NCBI RefSeq assembly: GCF_964199755.1
Contig: NC_133903.1
Span: forward strand, 58,286,739-58,350,738
Length of the DNA stretch: 64,000 bases
Direction of reading: 5' to 3'
Source: Larus michahellis
Taxonomy: Eukaryota; Chordata; Aves; Charadriiformes; Laridae
Shown here one piece after another: positions 21,540 to 32,720 of this stretch (its first letter is position 1; every line of letters starts with the position of its first letter). The position numbers and the translations under genes are program-made. Below the pieces are notes generated by a model. It was given only the letters and a program-made list of their open reading frames with translations, was not told the origin of the DNA and did not search any database.

Positions 21540-24500
21540 GCAAGGACAGACAGGGCACGGGAGCAGACTCGGCCGAGGAGAGCGGCGGCCCCAAGCCTTG
21601 GTTCTTTCTCAGCCACTGCATTACAGACAGCGTACAAGCTCCTGCTTGCGCTCTGTCTGCCGGTCCGATCCAGAACACAGTTCTGGCAGAAGTCAGGTTA
21701 TATGTGTTGTCTTGCTAGAAATGCTGTATGACTCGTTGTGGGGTTTCTTTTACGAGGAAACTAAAGGACATTGAGTCTTGATTTAAAAATATTGTTATTA
21801 TGCTTAATGATCTTCTTACCTATTTAGGTCAGGATGACGTCTTTCTCTTTATGTCTATGCCCTGCAAAAGATTAATTAAGTTTACTTACCTACTGGGCCC
21901 CATTGCTGACACAATTGATGTAGTTGTAATAAAAGAGGACGTATTGTCATTTCCTCTAAGGGTCGCTTTCTCTGTTTTGGTGTTTCGCATGCTGTACTTC
22001 TCAGGCCTGTGAGGAAAGGAGCAGCTGCTCCTCTGGCACGCTCTATGCCTTGTTGCCCCAGCCCCTTTCCCAGATGCTGGTGGGAAGGGCGGTGGGCAGG
22101 GCCCGGGGTATATAACCCAGAGCCTCTGCTGGGGCAGCTCATTCTGCTGCCAGGCATCTCCAGGGTCAGAGCTCTGCTGGTCCTTCAGTCGATTGCAGCT
22201 TTGGAGCTGGCTCAGTTCCTTGGGCGGAGATGTTAGCCCATTTAGAGAATAGCAGGTAGGAAGCTGGAGGTGGTAAGACCTTGAGGACCAGGTGAGGTCT
22301 GGCAGCATGTATAGTAGACAGCAGCCTCATGTGCTGGTTCTCTTCCTTGGGGTTTTTCAGGTCAGTCACGTTGTAATGAGCATTCGGGGGCGGTGAGATG
22401 GTTTAAGGGTACAGTTTTCTCTTTTTCCAGGCACGGCGTATTTTCCTGGAATCCCTGAGTGTATTGAAGATGGAACTTTATTGTTTGTTTGTTTTTCCCC
22501 ACTAGCTTTGCCGTATCCCAGGTAAGGTGCCAATAGAATTTGTCTCAATCGGGCAGGTGATGAGATTACTTTGCAGGGCCTGGGTGAGCATCTTGTCTGC
22601 AGCCGTAGATGGAGTTTTCACACTTCTCAGGAAAGCAGCAGGGACGTAAGGCATAACATATTGCAGGATGCGGGGTGCCTCGTCGCCTTCCCCCAGAGTG
22701 CGCAGGGTACCGCCGTGTCCCTGGAGCCTTTGTGGCTTGCGGCAGGCCCCTGTTGTAGGTCGGGTCAGGGCTTCGCTGACTCTGTGGGTCTGTAGTAGAG
22801 CCCGGAGTCCGTGGGAAGACAGAAGATAGGAGGTGGTGGCGGAACGCAGGGAGAGGCTGGGAAGAGTGGCTCCCGAGAAGCGTCCGACGCTGGGTGTTCA
22901 GGCTGGCAAATAAAGGGTAGGAGCTGTGGGGAAGAAGTGGGGCTCCTTCCCTGATGGGTCAGGGAGAAGAGAGGGGCTTGGCACTGGGGGAGGGCTAGAA
23001 AAGGGAGCTGGGTTCACGAGTCCTTCTGGGACAGGTATTGCAGTTGGGTTTGTGTGTTGCCGGAGCCTGGTGTGTTCTAGGCTCTCGCATTTGAGGTGAG
23101 CCGGATAGTATCGAGGAGGAGCACGGGACTGGTGGTTTGGCAGAAGCGCAGTGCTAATGTTGCATTTCTTGGTCTCTTAGGTGCTGTGAATAACTGTTGC
23201 CGCAGCGTCAGACTCTGGAATTGGCACGGAGCGGTCGAGCAGAATGTCTTGGCGTTCATGAGGCTGAGGATGTTGTGGAAGAGGTTGGTATCTCCTCTCA
23301 GGATGCTTATTGCTGGTGCTGTGGCTGATTTTGGGGTAATGTTTTTTCCTTTTCTTTTGCAGAGGAAGAGGAGGAAGCTGGTGACCACAGGAACGTATTG
23401 GATGGCTGTTTTCTGTGGACTACCTCAAGGATGGATTCGGGCCCCTGGCCCTCCGAAAGCTAAGTTGAGAGACTGGCGCCCGAGAGGGGACAAGGTTGAG
23501 AACTGCAAAAAGGTGTCTTTGAAGTTGGCATAGGGGAGAGGTTTGTCCTGGAGCGCAGTCTCCTTTAGGCACGTAAGGGATGTGGCTTACTGTTTGGCAT
23601 TCCCGGGCAGGGCGGTTCCAGCCTGTGTGTGTTGTCCTGTCTTTCGTGTGGCCTGTGTTCTGTGTCTTAGACCCTTCTCGGGTCTCAAGGTCATCTTTAA
23701 GCTCCAGGAGCACGGCATGGTGCCTCAGGCGCCATCCCTAGGGTCTGGAACACCCGCACCCATGGGCACAGCACCATTCGGCTGCCGCTCTTCTTCCGTT
23801 AGAAGCTTAAAGTATGCATTGTTCTTGCGGCTCGGAAGCTTCTGGACGGCCTGCTTCTGCGACTGGGACTTCTTCCCTATGTCATTATGTTCTTAGGTCT
23901 TGAAGCCAGGCTTCCTGCGCATACATCTTATTGGTCTCGACAGTCCCTTGTTATCACAGACGATGTTCTAAACTTCGTTTCAGGGGCTTCCGTAGAGCCT
24001 CTTCACATCACCACCACAGTCTCTAGGTCTCCTTCCCCAACGGTGACTTCAGTCCCAGTGTCATCCTTCTTGCTGAGAGTTTTCTCTCATCCTTGAGGCG
24101 CATTGTTTTTAGCGTTCTGTGTAGTGTTGGGCTGTGTTTGTGTGTGTGTGTCTGGCTTGGAGCCCCCCTGCCTGGGTGTGTAGAGTCCAGGGCAGGCAGA
24201 ATAGTGATGAGAGTCTATAGTTAATATGTGGATCTGTCGAGACTGAGGCAAAGGTTGCATAGTCATCAGGAATTGATTTGCTCTCAGTAGGTTGGGTGGA
24301 TGGGTGTTTCATTAGTGGGTGTTGGCATAAGCAGAGCTACATCAGAGAGGCTGTTCACGGATAGCGAAGGAGATAATATCTCAAAGATGTTCAGGCTGCT
24401 TTGTGTGGGGTGTAATGTTTGTGGGCTGCTTTTTTTTTTTTTGATGGCAGGCTGTAGTTGGATCTAATTGAACAGTATTCCGAAGTAGAAACAAGACCTT

Positions 24501-24734
24501 TGGAATTAAGCTCTGCATCAGGGTAATGTTTTTGATTTTTTTTTTTCTTCTCTCTTTAGATGCAGAGAGATGAGATGTGCAGGGTGATGCAGGGGAGCCA
24601 AGAGGAGCGCTGTACAGAGGTGGCTCGGCAAGTGGTATTAGAGAGAAGATGTGACTGGCGCCTCTATGAAGATAGTTGGGTACTCTTTTTTTTTTTTTCA
24701 TGTGAATGTGAGGTTGCATAGCTATGTGTGAATG
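21540..24734. repeat. Macrosatellite unit B, part after the LTR
   Basis: The most complete unit (about 3.94 kb with its LTR). Order: GC-rich segment with GAGAGCGGCGGCCCC, promoter B, first exon-like segment with donor candidates near 22250-22275, acceptor-like TTTTTCAG (22360), acceptor CTCTTAG (23180), acceptor CTTTTGCAG (23362) and the distal part. A frame at 23096-23533 (145 codons) spans the last two acceptors; it contains LRMLIAGAVADFGVMFF and RKRRKLVTTGTYW. Its relatives in other units are partly open. It matches no family I recognise. Confidence 0.75.
22091..22145 (+). promoter_or_regulatory. Core promoter of unit B
   Basis: A TATATAA box at 22109-22115 and an initiator TCATTCT at 22139-22145, 32 bp apart. 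The GC box reads GGGCAGGGCC, one base off. This is the best-formed TATA with unit D. Confidence 0.6.
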
Positions 24735-25490
24735 TGCTGGTCTGAGGTACAACAGAGCCAGTTTTCCTTTCAGTAATTTTACTTTTCAGGTAAATCTCTT
24801 CTAACTGAACTCTCTGAAGATAATGATGTATTTTTCAGGTAGTATCAGCTTCCAAAGTGCTAAGACATTATATTTACACTTAATGCCCAGGGATGCTATG
24901 CGGAGAGGTTCTTGCTTATACCTATTGCTGTAACAACCTCTGTTAGGTAACTGTGCACACCATGTTGGAGGGTCGGAAGTGCAAGAGCGTAGAGGGGTTG
25001 CACCCATGGTGAAGAGCAGGCAGGACCGGTGACGCGAATCCGACTGACGGGGTATTCCATCCCATCCTCATCGTGCTCAGTATAAAAGCTAGAGGGATCG
25101 AAGGGGTTGGTACCTTTCCTTCAACGCCCGGCGTCCGAGGACTTCTCTGTCCGTTTGTCATCCTTTCATCCCGATTCATGTGTTTGCGCCACCAGACCCG
25201 GACTCCAGTTTCCATCCGTTGCTGACTCCAGTATCAGACTTTCCCTGTGCCTGCCAGTGAAGCGATGGTCACCCTGGGAGCTTGATACCGTGTTGTGTAT
25301 ATGTTGTATATATTTCCTTGTTTTCTTGTTACTGTTGTCTTTTGTTGGTATTATTTTTCTGTTAATATTTCATTACAGCTTAGCTCCTTTTTCAATCGAT
25401 AAATGCCTCTCATTCTTTCCTCCCTCGAGAGAGAAGTTAAAAGGGAGCATCTGTTGCTTGTTTTAATGCCCAACCTAAACTGCAACAGCA
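24735..25490 (+). mobile_element. LTR C
   Basis: About 756 bp, colinear with LTRs B and D, with TATAAAAG at 25081-25088 and CATTACAGCTTAGCTCC near the 3' part. Confidence 0.75.
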
Positions 25491-28157
25491 ACGACGGTTA
25501 GGGTACCGGAGTGGACTCAGCCGAGGAGAGCGGCGGCCCAAAGCATCAGTTCTTTCTCAGCCGCTGTATTACAGGCAGCGTACAAGCCTCTGCTTGCAAT
25601 CTGACTGTCGGTCCTATCCAGAATACAGTTCTGGCAGAAGTTGGGTAATATGCGTGGTCTCGTTAGAAGTGCTGTATGACCCATTGTGGGGTTTCTTTTA
25701 CGAGGAATCTAAAGCATGTTGAGTCTTGATAAAAAATATTGTTATTGCGCTTAATGATCTACTTTCCTGTGTAGGTTAGCATGACATGTATCTCTATCTA
25801 CGCCCTGCAAAAGTTTAAGTTTACTTCTCTAGCCGGTCCCATTGCTGACACAAGTGATGTAGCTGTAGTAAAAGAGCATGTATTGCCATTTCCTGTAAGG
25901 GCTGCTTTCTCCTTTTTGGTGTTTTGCATGCTGTAATCGTCAAGCACGTGAGAAAAGGAGCAGCCGCTCCTCTGGCAGACTTTATCGCTTCTGGCGGTGG
26001 GCCTGACCCCTTTCCTCAGTGATGGTGGGAAGGGGGGTGGGCGGGGCCCAGGGTACAGGAACCAGGGCCTCTGCTGGGGAAGCTCATTCTGCCGCCGGGC
26101 TTCTCCAGGGTCAGAGCTATGCCGGTCCTTCCGTCGATTGCAGCTTTGGAGGCGGCTCAGCTCCTGGGGCGGAGATGTTATCCCATTTAGAGAATCGGAG
26201 GTATGAAGTTGGAGATGGTAAGACTTTCAGGACCAGGTGAGGTTTAGTATTGTGTATAGTAGAGAGTGGTGTTGTATGCTGCTTCTCTTCCTTGTAGGTT
26301 TTCAGGTCAGTCACGTTGTAATGAGTGTTCAGAGGCGGTGGGATGGTTTAACAGTATGGCTTTCTTTATTCCAGATGCGGTGTATTTTCCTGGAATCCCT
26401 GACTGTATTGAAGACTGAACTTTATTTGGTTTCTCTTTTTCACTGGTTTTGCTGTATCCCAGGTAAGATGCCAATGGAATTTGTCTCAATCGGGCAGATG
26501 ATGAGATCACTTTGCAGGGACTGGGTGAGCATCTTGTCTGCGGCCGTAGATGGAGTTTTCGGATTTCTCAGGAAAGGAAGAGGGACGTAAGGTATAATGT
26601 CTTTCAGGGTGTGGGACGGCTCGTCGCCTTTCCCCACAGCGTGCAGGGTACGGCATTCAGGAGGGTGACGGTGTTGTGGAGGAGGCATCTCCTGTCAGGC
26701 TGCGTATGGCTGGTGCTGTGGCTGCTTTTGGGATTATTTTTTTCTCTTCCTTTTGCAGAAGAAGAGGAGGAAGCTGGTGACCACAGGAGTGCATCGGGTG
26801 GCTGGTTTTTGTGGACTGCATCAAGGATGGATTTGGATGCCACCCGGGCCTCCAAAAGTTAAGTAGATAGTCAGGCGCCAGAGAGGGGCCGAGGTGGACA
26901 ATTGCAAAATGGGGTCTTTGATGTTAGCGTAGTGGCGAGGGCTGTCCCGGGGCACAGTCTCCTTTGGGAGGGTAAAGCATGTGGCTTACTGGTCAGTGTG
27001 ACGCTAGCACGTCCCGGGCAGGGCAGTTTCAGCCTGTGTGTGTTGTCGTGTCGTTTGTGTGGTCTGTGTTCTGCATCTTAGCCCTTTCTCGGGTCTCGAG
27101 GTCATCTTTAAGCTCAACGAGCATGGCGCGAGGACTCGGGCATCGTCCTTAGGGTCTCGAATGCTCGGATCCGTCGGCATAGCACCGTTCGGCTGCTGCT
27201 CTTCTTGCGTTAGAAGCTTTAGGCGTGCATCGGCCTTGTGTCTTGGAAGCTTCCGGATGGCCCCCTTCCGCGACTGGGACTTCTTCCCTGCATCGTTACG
27301 TTCTTAGGTCTTGAAGCCAGGCTTCCTGCGCATACATCTTGTCGGGCTCGACAATCCCTTCTCATCAGGGACTGTGAAGTTCTACGCTTTGTTTCAGGGG
27401 GTTCCGTAGAGCCTCTTCACGTCATCACCACCACAGTCCCGCAGGCCTTCTTGCCCGACGGTGACTTTGGTCCCGGTGTCATTCTTCTTGCTGAGAGTTT
27501 TCTCTCGTCTTTTGAGGCGTGTCTTTCATGGTGTTCTTAACAGTGTTGGTCGATGACTGTGTGTGTGTTTGGCTTGGGGCGGCCCTGCCCAGGTGCGTAG
27601 TGTCCATGGTAGGCAGAATCAGGATGAGACTCTAGTGAATATGAGGATCTGTCTAGACCCAGGCAAAGTTTGCGTAGTCGTCTCGAATCGATTAGCTCTC
27701 GGGAGGCTGTGTGGCTGGGTGTTTCATTAGTGGGCGCTGGCATAAGCGGAGCTAATTTGGAGAGGGTGTTCACAGTTAGCGAAGGAGACAGTATCTCAAA
27801 GACAGTAAGGCTGCTTTCTGTGGGGTGTAATTGTTGCGGGCTTACTTTTTTTTTGGATGGCACTTGGACTTAGGTGTACTTAGTTGGACTTAGGTGAACA
27901 GGGTTCCTAAGTAGAAACAAGACCTTTGGAATTAAAGCTACTGCTCTGCGTCAGGGTAATGTTTGATATTATTGGTGGTTTTTTTCAGATGCAGAGAGAT
28001 GAGATGGACAGGGCGATGCAGGGGAGCCGACCCGACAGGAGTGTGGTACAAAGGTGGCTTGGCACGAGGTAATAAAGGGAAGATGTGACCCGTGGCTCCA
28101 TAAATACATTTGGCCACTTCTTCTTTTTTAATGCGCATATGAGATTACGTAGCCATG
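25491..28157. repeat. Macrosatellite unit C, part after the LTR
   Basis: Colinear with unit B, but a deletion of roughly 0.55 kb at about 26653 removes the segment that holds the CTCTTAG acceptor. The next acceptor (TTTTGCAG, ending 26758) and the RKRRKLVT-type frame remain. The promoter TATA is also lost. This unit is probably a weaker transcription unit or none. Confidence 0.73.
26039..26090 (+). promoter_or_regulatory. Core promoter of unit C, TATA lost
   Basis: The GC box GGGCGGGGCC (26039-26048) and initiator TCATTCT (26084-26090) are kept, but the TATA position reads GTACAGGA. Confidence 0.45.
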
Positions 28158-28921
28158 TGTCGGTCTGAGGTACAAGAGAACCAGTGTTGTTTTCAGTCAC
28201 TTTACTTTTCAGGTTAGTCTCTCCCAACGAACTGAACTCTATGAAGATAATGGCGTATTTTTCAGGTAGTATCTGCCTTCAGAGAGCCAAGACCTTGTAT
28301 TTACACTTAATGCGAAGGGATGCCGTGCGGAGAGGCTCTTGCTTATACTTATTGCTGTAACAGTGCAGCTCAGCTCACTTTTATATATTCCCCGTTGGAG
28401 GGTCGGAAGCAGAAAAGCATAGAGGGGTCGCAGCCACAGTGAAGAGTAGATGGGACCGGTGACCCGAATCTGGCTGATGGGGTATTGCATCCCATCATTA
28501 TCACGCTCAGTATAAAAGCGGAGGGATCGAAGGGGTCGGTACCTTTCCTTCAGTGGCTGGCGTCCGAGGACTCCTCTGTCTGACAGGGTTTGATCCCAAT
28601 CCGTGCATTTATGCAACCAGATCCAGAATCCGGTTCCAATCCATTGCCGTGTCCAGTCTCGGACTTTGCCCATGCCTGCTGGTGAAGCGATGGTCATCCT
28701 GGGAGCCTGATACCAGCTTGTGTGTATATTTTATCTATTTTATTTTTTCCTGTTATTGTTGTCTCTCCTCGGTATAACTTTTCTGTTTATATTTCATTAT
28801 GAAAGAGTTCAGTTTCTCTTTCAGTTCCTAAGTCTCCCTCACGTTCTTTCCTTCCTCAGGAGAGAAGGTAAAAGAGAGCATCTGTCACTTGGTTTAATGC
28901 CCAGCCTGAGCTGCGACAGCA
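28158..28921 (+). mobile_element. LTR D
   Basis: About 764 bp, colinear with LTRs B and C, with TATAAAAG at 28511-28518. Confidence 0.75.
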
Positions 28922-31770
28922 ACGATGGTTAGGGCACCGGAGCAGATTCGGCCAAGGAGAACTGCAGCCTAGAGCATTGGTTCTTTCTCACCCGCTGTAT
29001 TACAGGCGGCGCACAAGCCTCTGCTTGCACTCTGTCCGTCAGTCCTGTTCAGAACGTGGTTCTGGCAGAAGTCGGGTAATATGCGGAGTCTTGCTAGAAG
29101 TGACGTGTGACCCCGCTAACATTGTGGGTTTTCTTTTACAAGGAATCGGAAGACATGGTGTTTTCTTTTAAAAACATGTTTATCTGGCTTAATGATCTAC
29201 TTGCCTACGGAGGTTAGGCAGACGTCTTTCTCTTCCTTTCTATGTCCTGAAAAAGTTTGTTTAAGTTTACGTACCTACCGGGCCCCGTTTCTGACACAAT
29301 CGACGTAGTGGTAATAAAAGAGCACGTGTTGTCACTTCCTTTAAGGGTCGCTTTCTCTGTTTTGGTGTTTTGCATGCTGTAATTTTCAGGCCTGTGAGAA
29401 AAGGCCGCTCCTCTGGCAGGCTCTATGCCTTGTGGAGGTCAGCCTGGCCCCTTTCCCAGGTGCTGGTGGGAAGGGTGCTGGGCGGGGCCTGGGGTATATA
29501 ACCCACAGCTTCTGCTGGGGCAGCTTATTCTGCTGCCGGGTTTCTCCAGGGTCACAGCTCTGCTGGTCCTTCCGTCGCTCCCATCTTTGGAGGCGGCTCA
29601 GCTGCTGGGGCAGAGATGTTATCCCATTTAGAGAATCGCAGATAAGAAGTTGGAGGTGGTATTACCTGAAGGACCAGGTGAGGTTTGGTAGCATGTATAG
29701 TAGAGAGGGGTGTTGTATGCTGCTTCTCTTCCTTGTGTTTTTTCAGGTCAGTCCTGTTGTAATGAGTGTTTCAGGGGCAGCGAGATGGTTTAAGGGTATA
29801 GTTTTCTCTTTTCCAGGCACGGCGTATTTTCCTGGAATCCCTGAGTGTATTGAAGATGGACCTTTCTTGGGGAGGTTTTTTTTTTTCCACTGGCTTTGCG
29901 GTATCCCAGGTAAGACAGCAATAGAATTTTTCTAAATTGGGTAGATGAGATTACTACGCAGGGACCAGGTGAGCATCTTGTCTGCAGTCGTAGATGGAGT
30001 TCTCACATTTCACAGGAAAGCAGCAGGGCCGTAAGGTATAACCTCTTTCAGGCTGTGGGGCGCCTGTTCACTTTCCCCCACAGTACACAGGGTACTGCCA
30101 TGTCCCTGGAGCCTTTGCGGCTTGCAGCAGGCCCCTGGTGTAGGTCGGGTCAGGGCTTTTCTGACTCTTTGGGTCTGCAGCAGAGCCCGGAGTCCGTGGG
30201 AAGACAAAAGATAGGAGTTGATGGTGTGGCGGTTTGGCAGAAGCGAAGTGGTAATGTTGTGTTTCTTGGTCTCTTAGGTGCTGTGAATAACTATCACTGC
30301 AGCCTCGGACTCCGGAATAGGCGCGGAGCGGGCAAGCAGAATGCCACGGCGTTCGTGAGGCAGAGCGTGTCGTGGAAGAGGTTGGCATCTCCTCTCAGGA
30401 TGCTTATTGCTGGTGCTGTGGCTGCCTCTGGGATTATTTTTTCTTGTCCTTTTGCAGAGGAAGAGGAGGAACCTGGTGACTGCGGAAATGTATCGGGTGG
30501 CTGGTTTTTGCGGACCGCATCGAAGAAGGATTCAGATGCCTGGCCCTCCAAAAGCTAAGTTGACAGTCAGGTGCCGGAGAGGGGCCGAGGTGGACAATTG
30601 AAAAATGGGGTCTTTGATGTTAGCGTAGTGGCGAGGGCTGTCCCGGGGCACAGTCGGGGCACATATTTGGGAAGGAAAAGGATGTTGCTTGCTGTTCAGT
30701 GTGACGCTAGCGTGTCCCGGGCAGGGCAGTTCTAGCCTGTGCATGTTGTCATGTCGTTCATGTGGTCTGTGTTGTGTATCTTAGCCCTTTCTTGGGTCTC
30801 GCGGTCATCTTTGAGCTCTAGGAGAATGATGTGGGGCCCCAGGCATCATCCTTAGGGTCTCAAACCCTCGGGCCTGTGGGCGTAGCACCATTCGGCTGCC
30901 GCTCTTCTTGCGTTAGGATCTTAAAGCGTGCATCGGTCTCGTCTCGGACGTTTCCAGACGGCCCACTTCCACGACTGGGACTCCTTCCCTGCGTCGTTAC
31001 GTTCTTAGGTCTTGAAGGCAGGCTTCCTGCACGTCCATCTTAGCGGGCTCAACAGTCCATTCTTACTACGTACCATCACGTTCTACAGTTTGTTTCAGGG
31101 GGTTCCGTAGAGCGTCTTCATGTTGACATCATCATCACAATCCCACAGATTTTCTTGCACGACGGTGACTTTGGTCCCCATATCATCTTTCTTGCTGAGA
31201 TTTTTCTCTCATCTTTGAGGCGCGTCGTTCGTAGCGTTCTGTGTAGTGTCTGTCTGTATCTGTGAGTGTTTGGCTCGGGGCTGCCCTGCCTGAGTGCGTA
31301 GCGTCCAGGGTGGGCGGAGTCATGTGGAGAGTATGTAGTACATGAATCTATGTAGATCGGGGCAAAGGTGTTAGAGTTATCTCAGGGTAGCCATCGGGAG
31401 GCTGTGTAGATACCTCTTCTGTTTTGTTTGGAAAGAGCAGAGGCATGTTGGAAAGGCAATACAGCAGTAGTGAAGAAGAGTTCATGTGGAAGAGGGTATG
31501 GCTGGTTTTGGTGTGGATTTTTTTTGTCATTTTCTTTGTGTACGGTTGTATTTGGACCTTAAATGGTATTTGTAAAAAGGTGCAAGACTTTTTGTTGTTA
31601 TGACTCTATTGCTCTGCCTCAGGGTGATTTCTCTAATGTCATTCTTACAGAAGCAACAGGACAAGCTTGGCAGGGCAGCGTAGAAGAGGAGAGCAATGTA
31701 AGAAGGTGAGTCAGCGCATGGTATTAGAGAGAAGATGTGGCTTTGAGTACTGTATGTATTGGTTCTTTTC
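28922..31770. repeat. Macrosatellite unit D, part after the LTR
   Basis: Colinear with B, with a deletion of about 0.3 kb near 30215. The acceptors at 30277 and 30457 are kept. The frame 30055-30558 (167 codons) overlaps the B frame, sharing VWQKRSGNVVFLGLLGAVNN and MLIAGAVAASGIIF, then diverges in frame at a T-run. The distal part continues to about 31770. Confidence 0.73.
29479..29530 (+). promoter_or_regulatory. Core promoter of unit D
   Basis: GC box GGGCGGGGCC (29479-29488), TATATAA (29494-29500) and an initiator-like TTATTCT (29524-29530), 32 bp from the TATA. Confidence 0.6.
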
Positions 31771-32720
31771 AATTTGAAGTCTTGAAGCAATGAATGACAT
31801 GGGATGTGGGGATGGGGATGAGTCAGTCAAGGTCAGCAGCGGCGGGTGGGCTGAAGTATCACATCTTCCTCAGAGGGAGCAACTCTCAAGTTTTAAGCAA
31901 CCCATGTTGGTTGGGTTTTACAGGCAGTTTGCAAGCCTTCAGGTTGCACGCCTCGGGAGGATGGGCGGGCAAGGTGAGGGAGCGGGAGATGGGAATTTGT
32001 AGGGTTTCGAGCGGTATCTCAGCGTGTGTTTCTTTGGTTGGTGTGACACGCAGGGTCAGAGGGGTGATGCTGCACGCCCACTGAGTAGTCCCAGCAAGTG
32101 AGGCGGTTGTGGACATGTTGGTGTCTAATAGCCCAGTACTACACTGCAGCTCAGTGTAGTGTTTGTCTTTGGTTTTGCAGGCGCCACAGGCATCCGGAGC
32201 CGGACGAGTGTTGGAGGTGAGCTGGGTAGTAGAGAGGTAGTGCATGGGGGTGGTGGTTTCCCGTAAGCTCAACAGTAATATTGTGTGTCTTAGGTGTTTT
32301 AGGTGCCAGAACCAGACAGTGCCACAAAGTCCGAATCCGGAATCCATGAGGAGCAGGTGAGCAGAAGGGTACGGCGCATATGATGCGGGGGATATTGCAG
32401 TACAACTTAGTGTTGACGGATGCGATGGTGCCTGATGGCACCATTTTGCGCAAATTGGGGTTCCATTGTTTGTTTTTGCAGATGATGAAGAGGAAACCCA
32501 GTGACTCCAGGATGAATCGATTTGATATATGGTAACTCTTTTTTTTTTTTTTTTTTTTGTTCAGCAGGGCTCCAGAGTCCTGGCCCTCAGCGAAGTTGAG
32601 GTACCAGCAGCGGAGCTTCCTTGGGGAGGGGAGGGGACGGGACAGGGTTGGAAATAGCAGCAAGGCATTTAAAAGTTAGCGTAGTGCCCCAGGCTTTCCA
32701 GGAGCGGTGCCCTTTGAGCA
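31771..32720. repeat. Macrosatellite remnant E, right edge of the array
   Basis: Lacks the LTR and promoter but keeps diverged exon-like parts: GTGAGCTGGGTAGTAGAGAGG, an acceptor TCTTAG near 32293, an acceptor TTTTTGCAG ending 32481, and the CTAAGTTGAG-like GCGAAGTTGAGG near 32590. Satellite begins at about 32725. Confidence 0.6.

Noticed and set aside
20795..31770. Complete retrovirus in each macrosatellite unit
   Set aside because: The LTRs are not followed by a primer site or by gag, pol or env frames, and the rest of the unit carries its own promoter.
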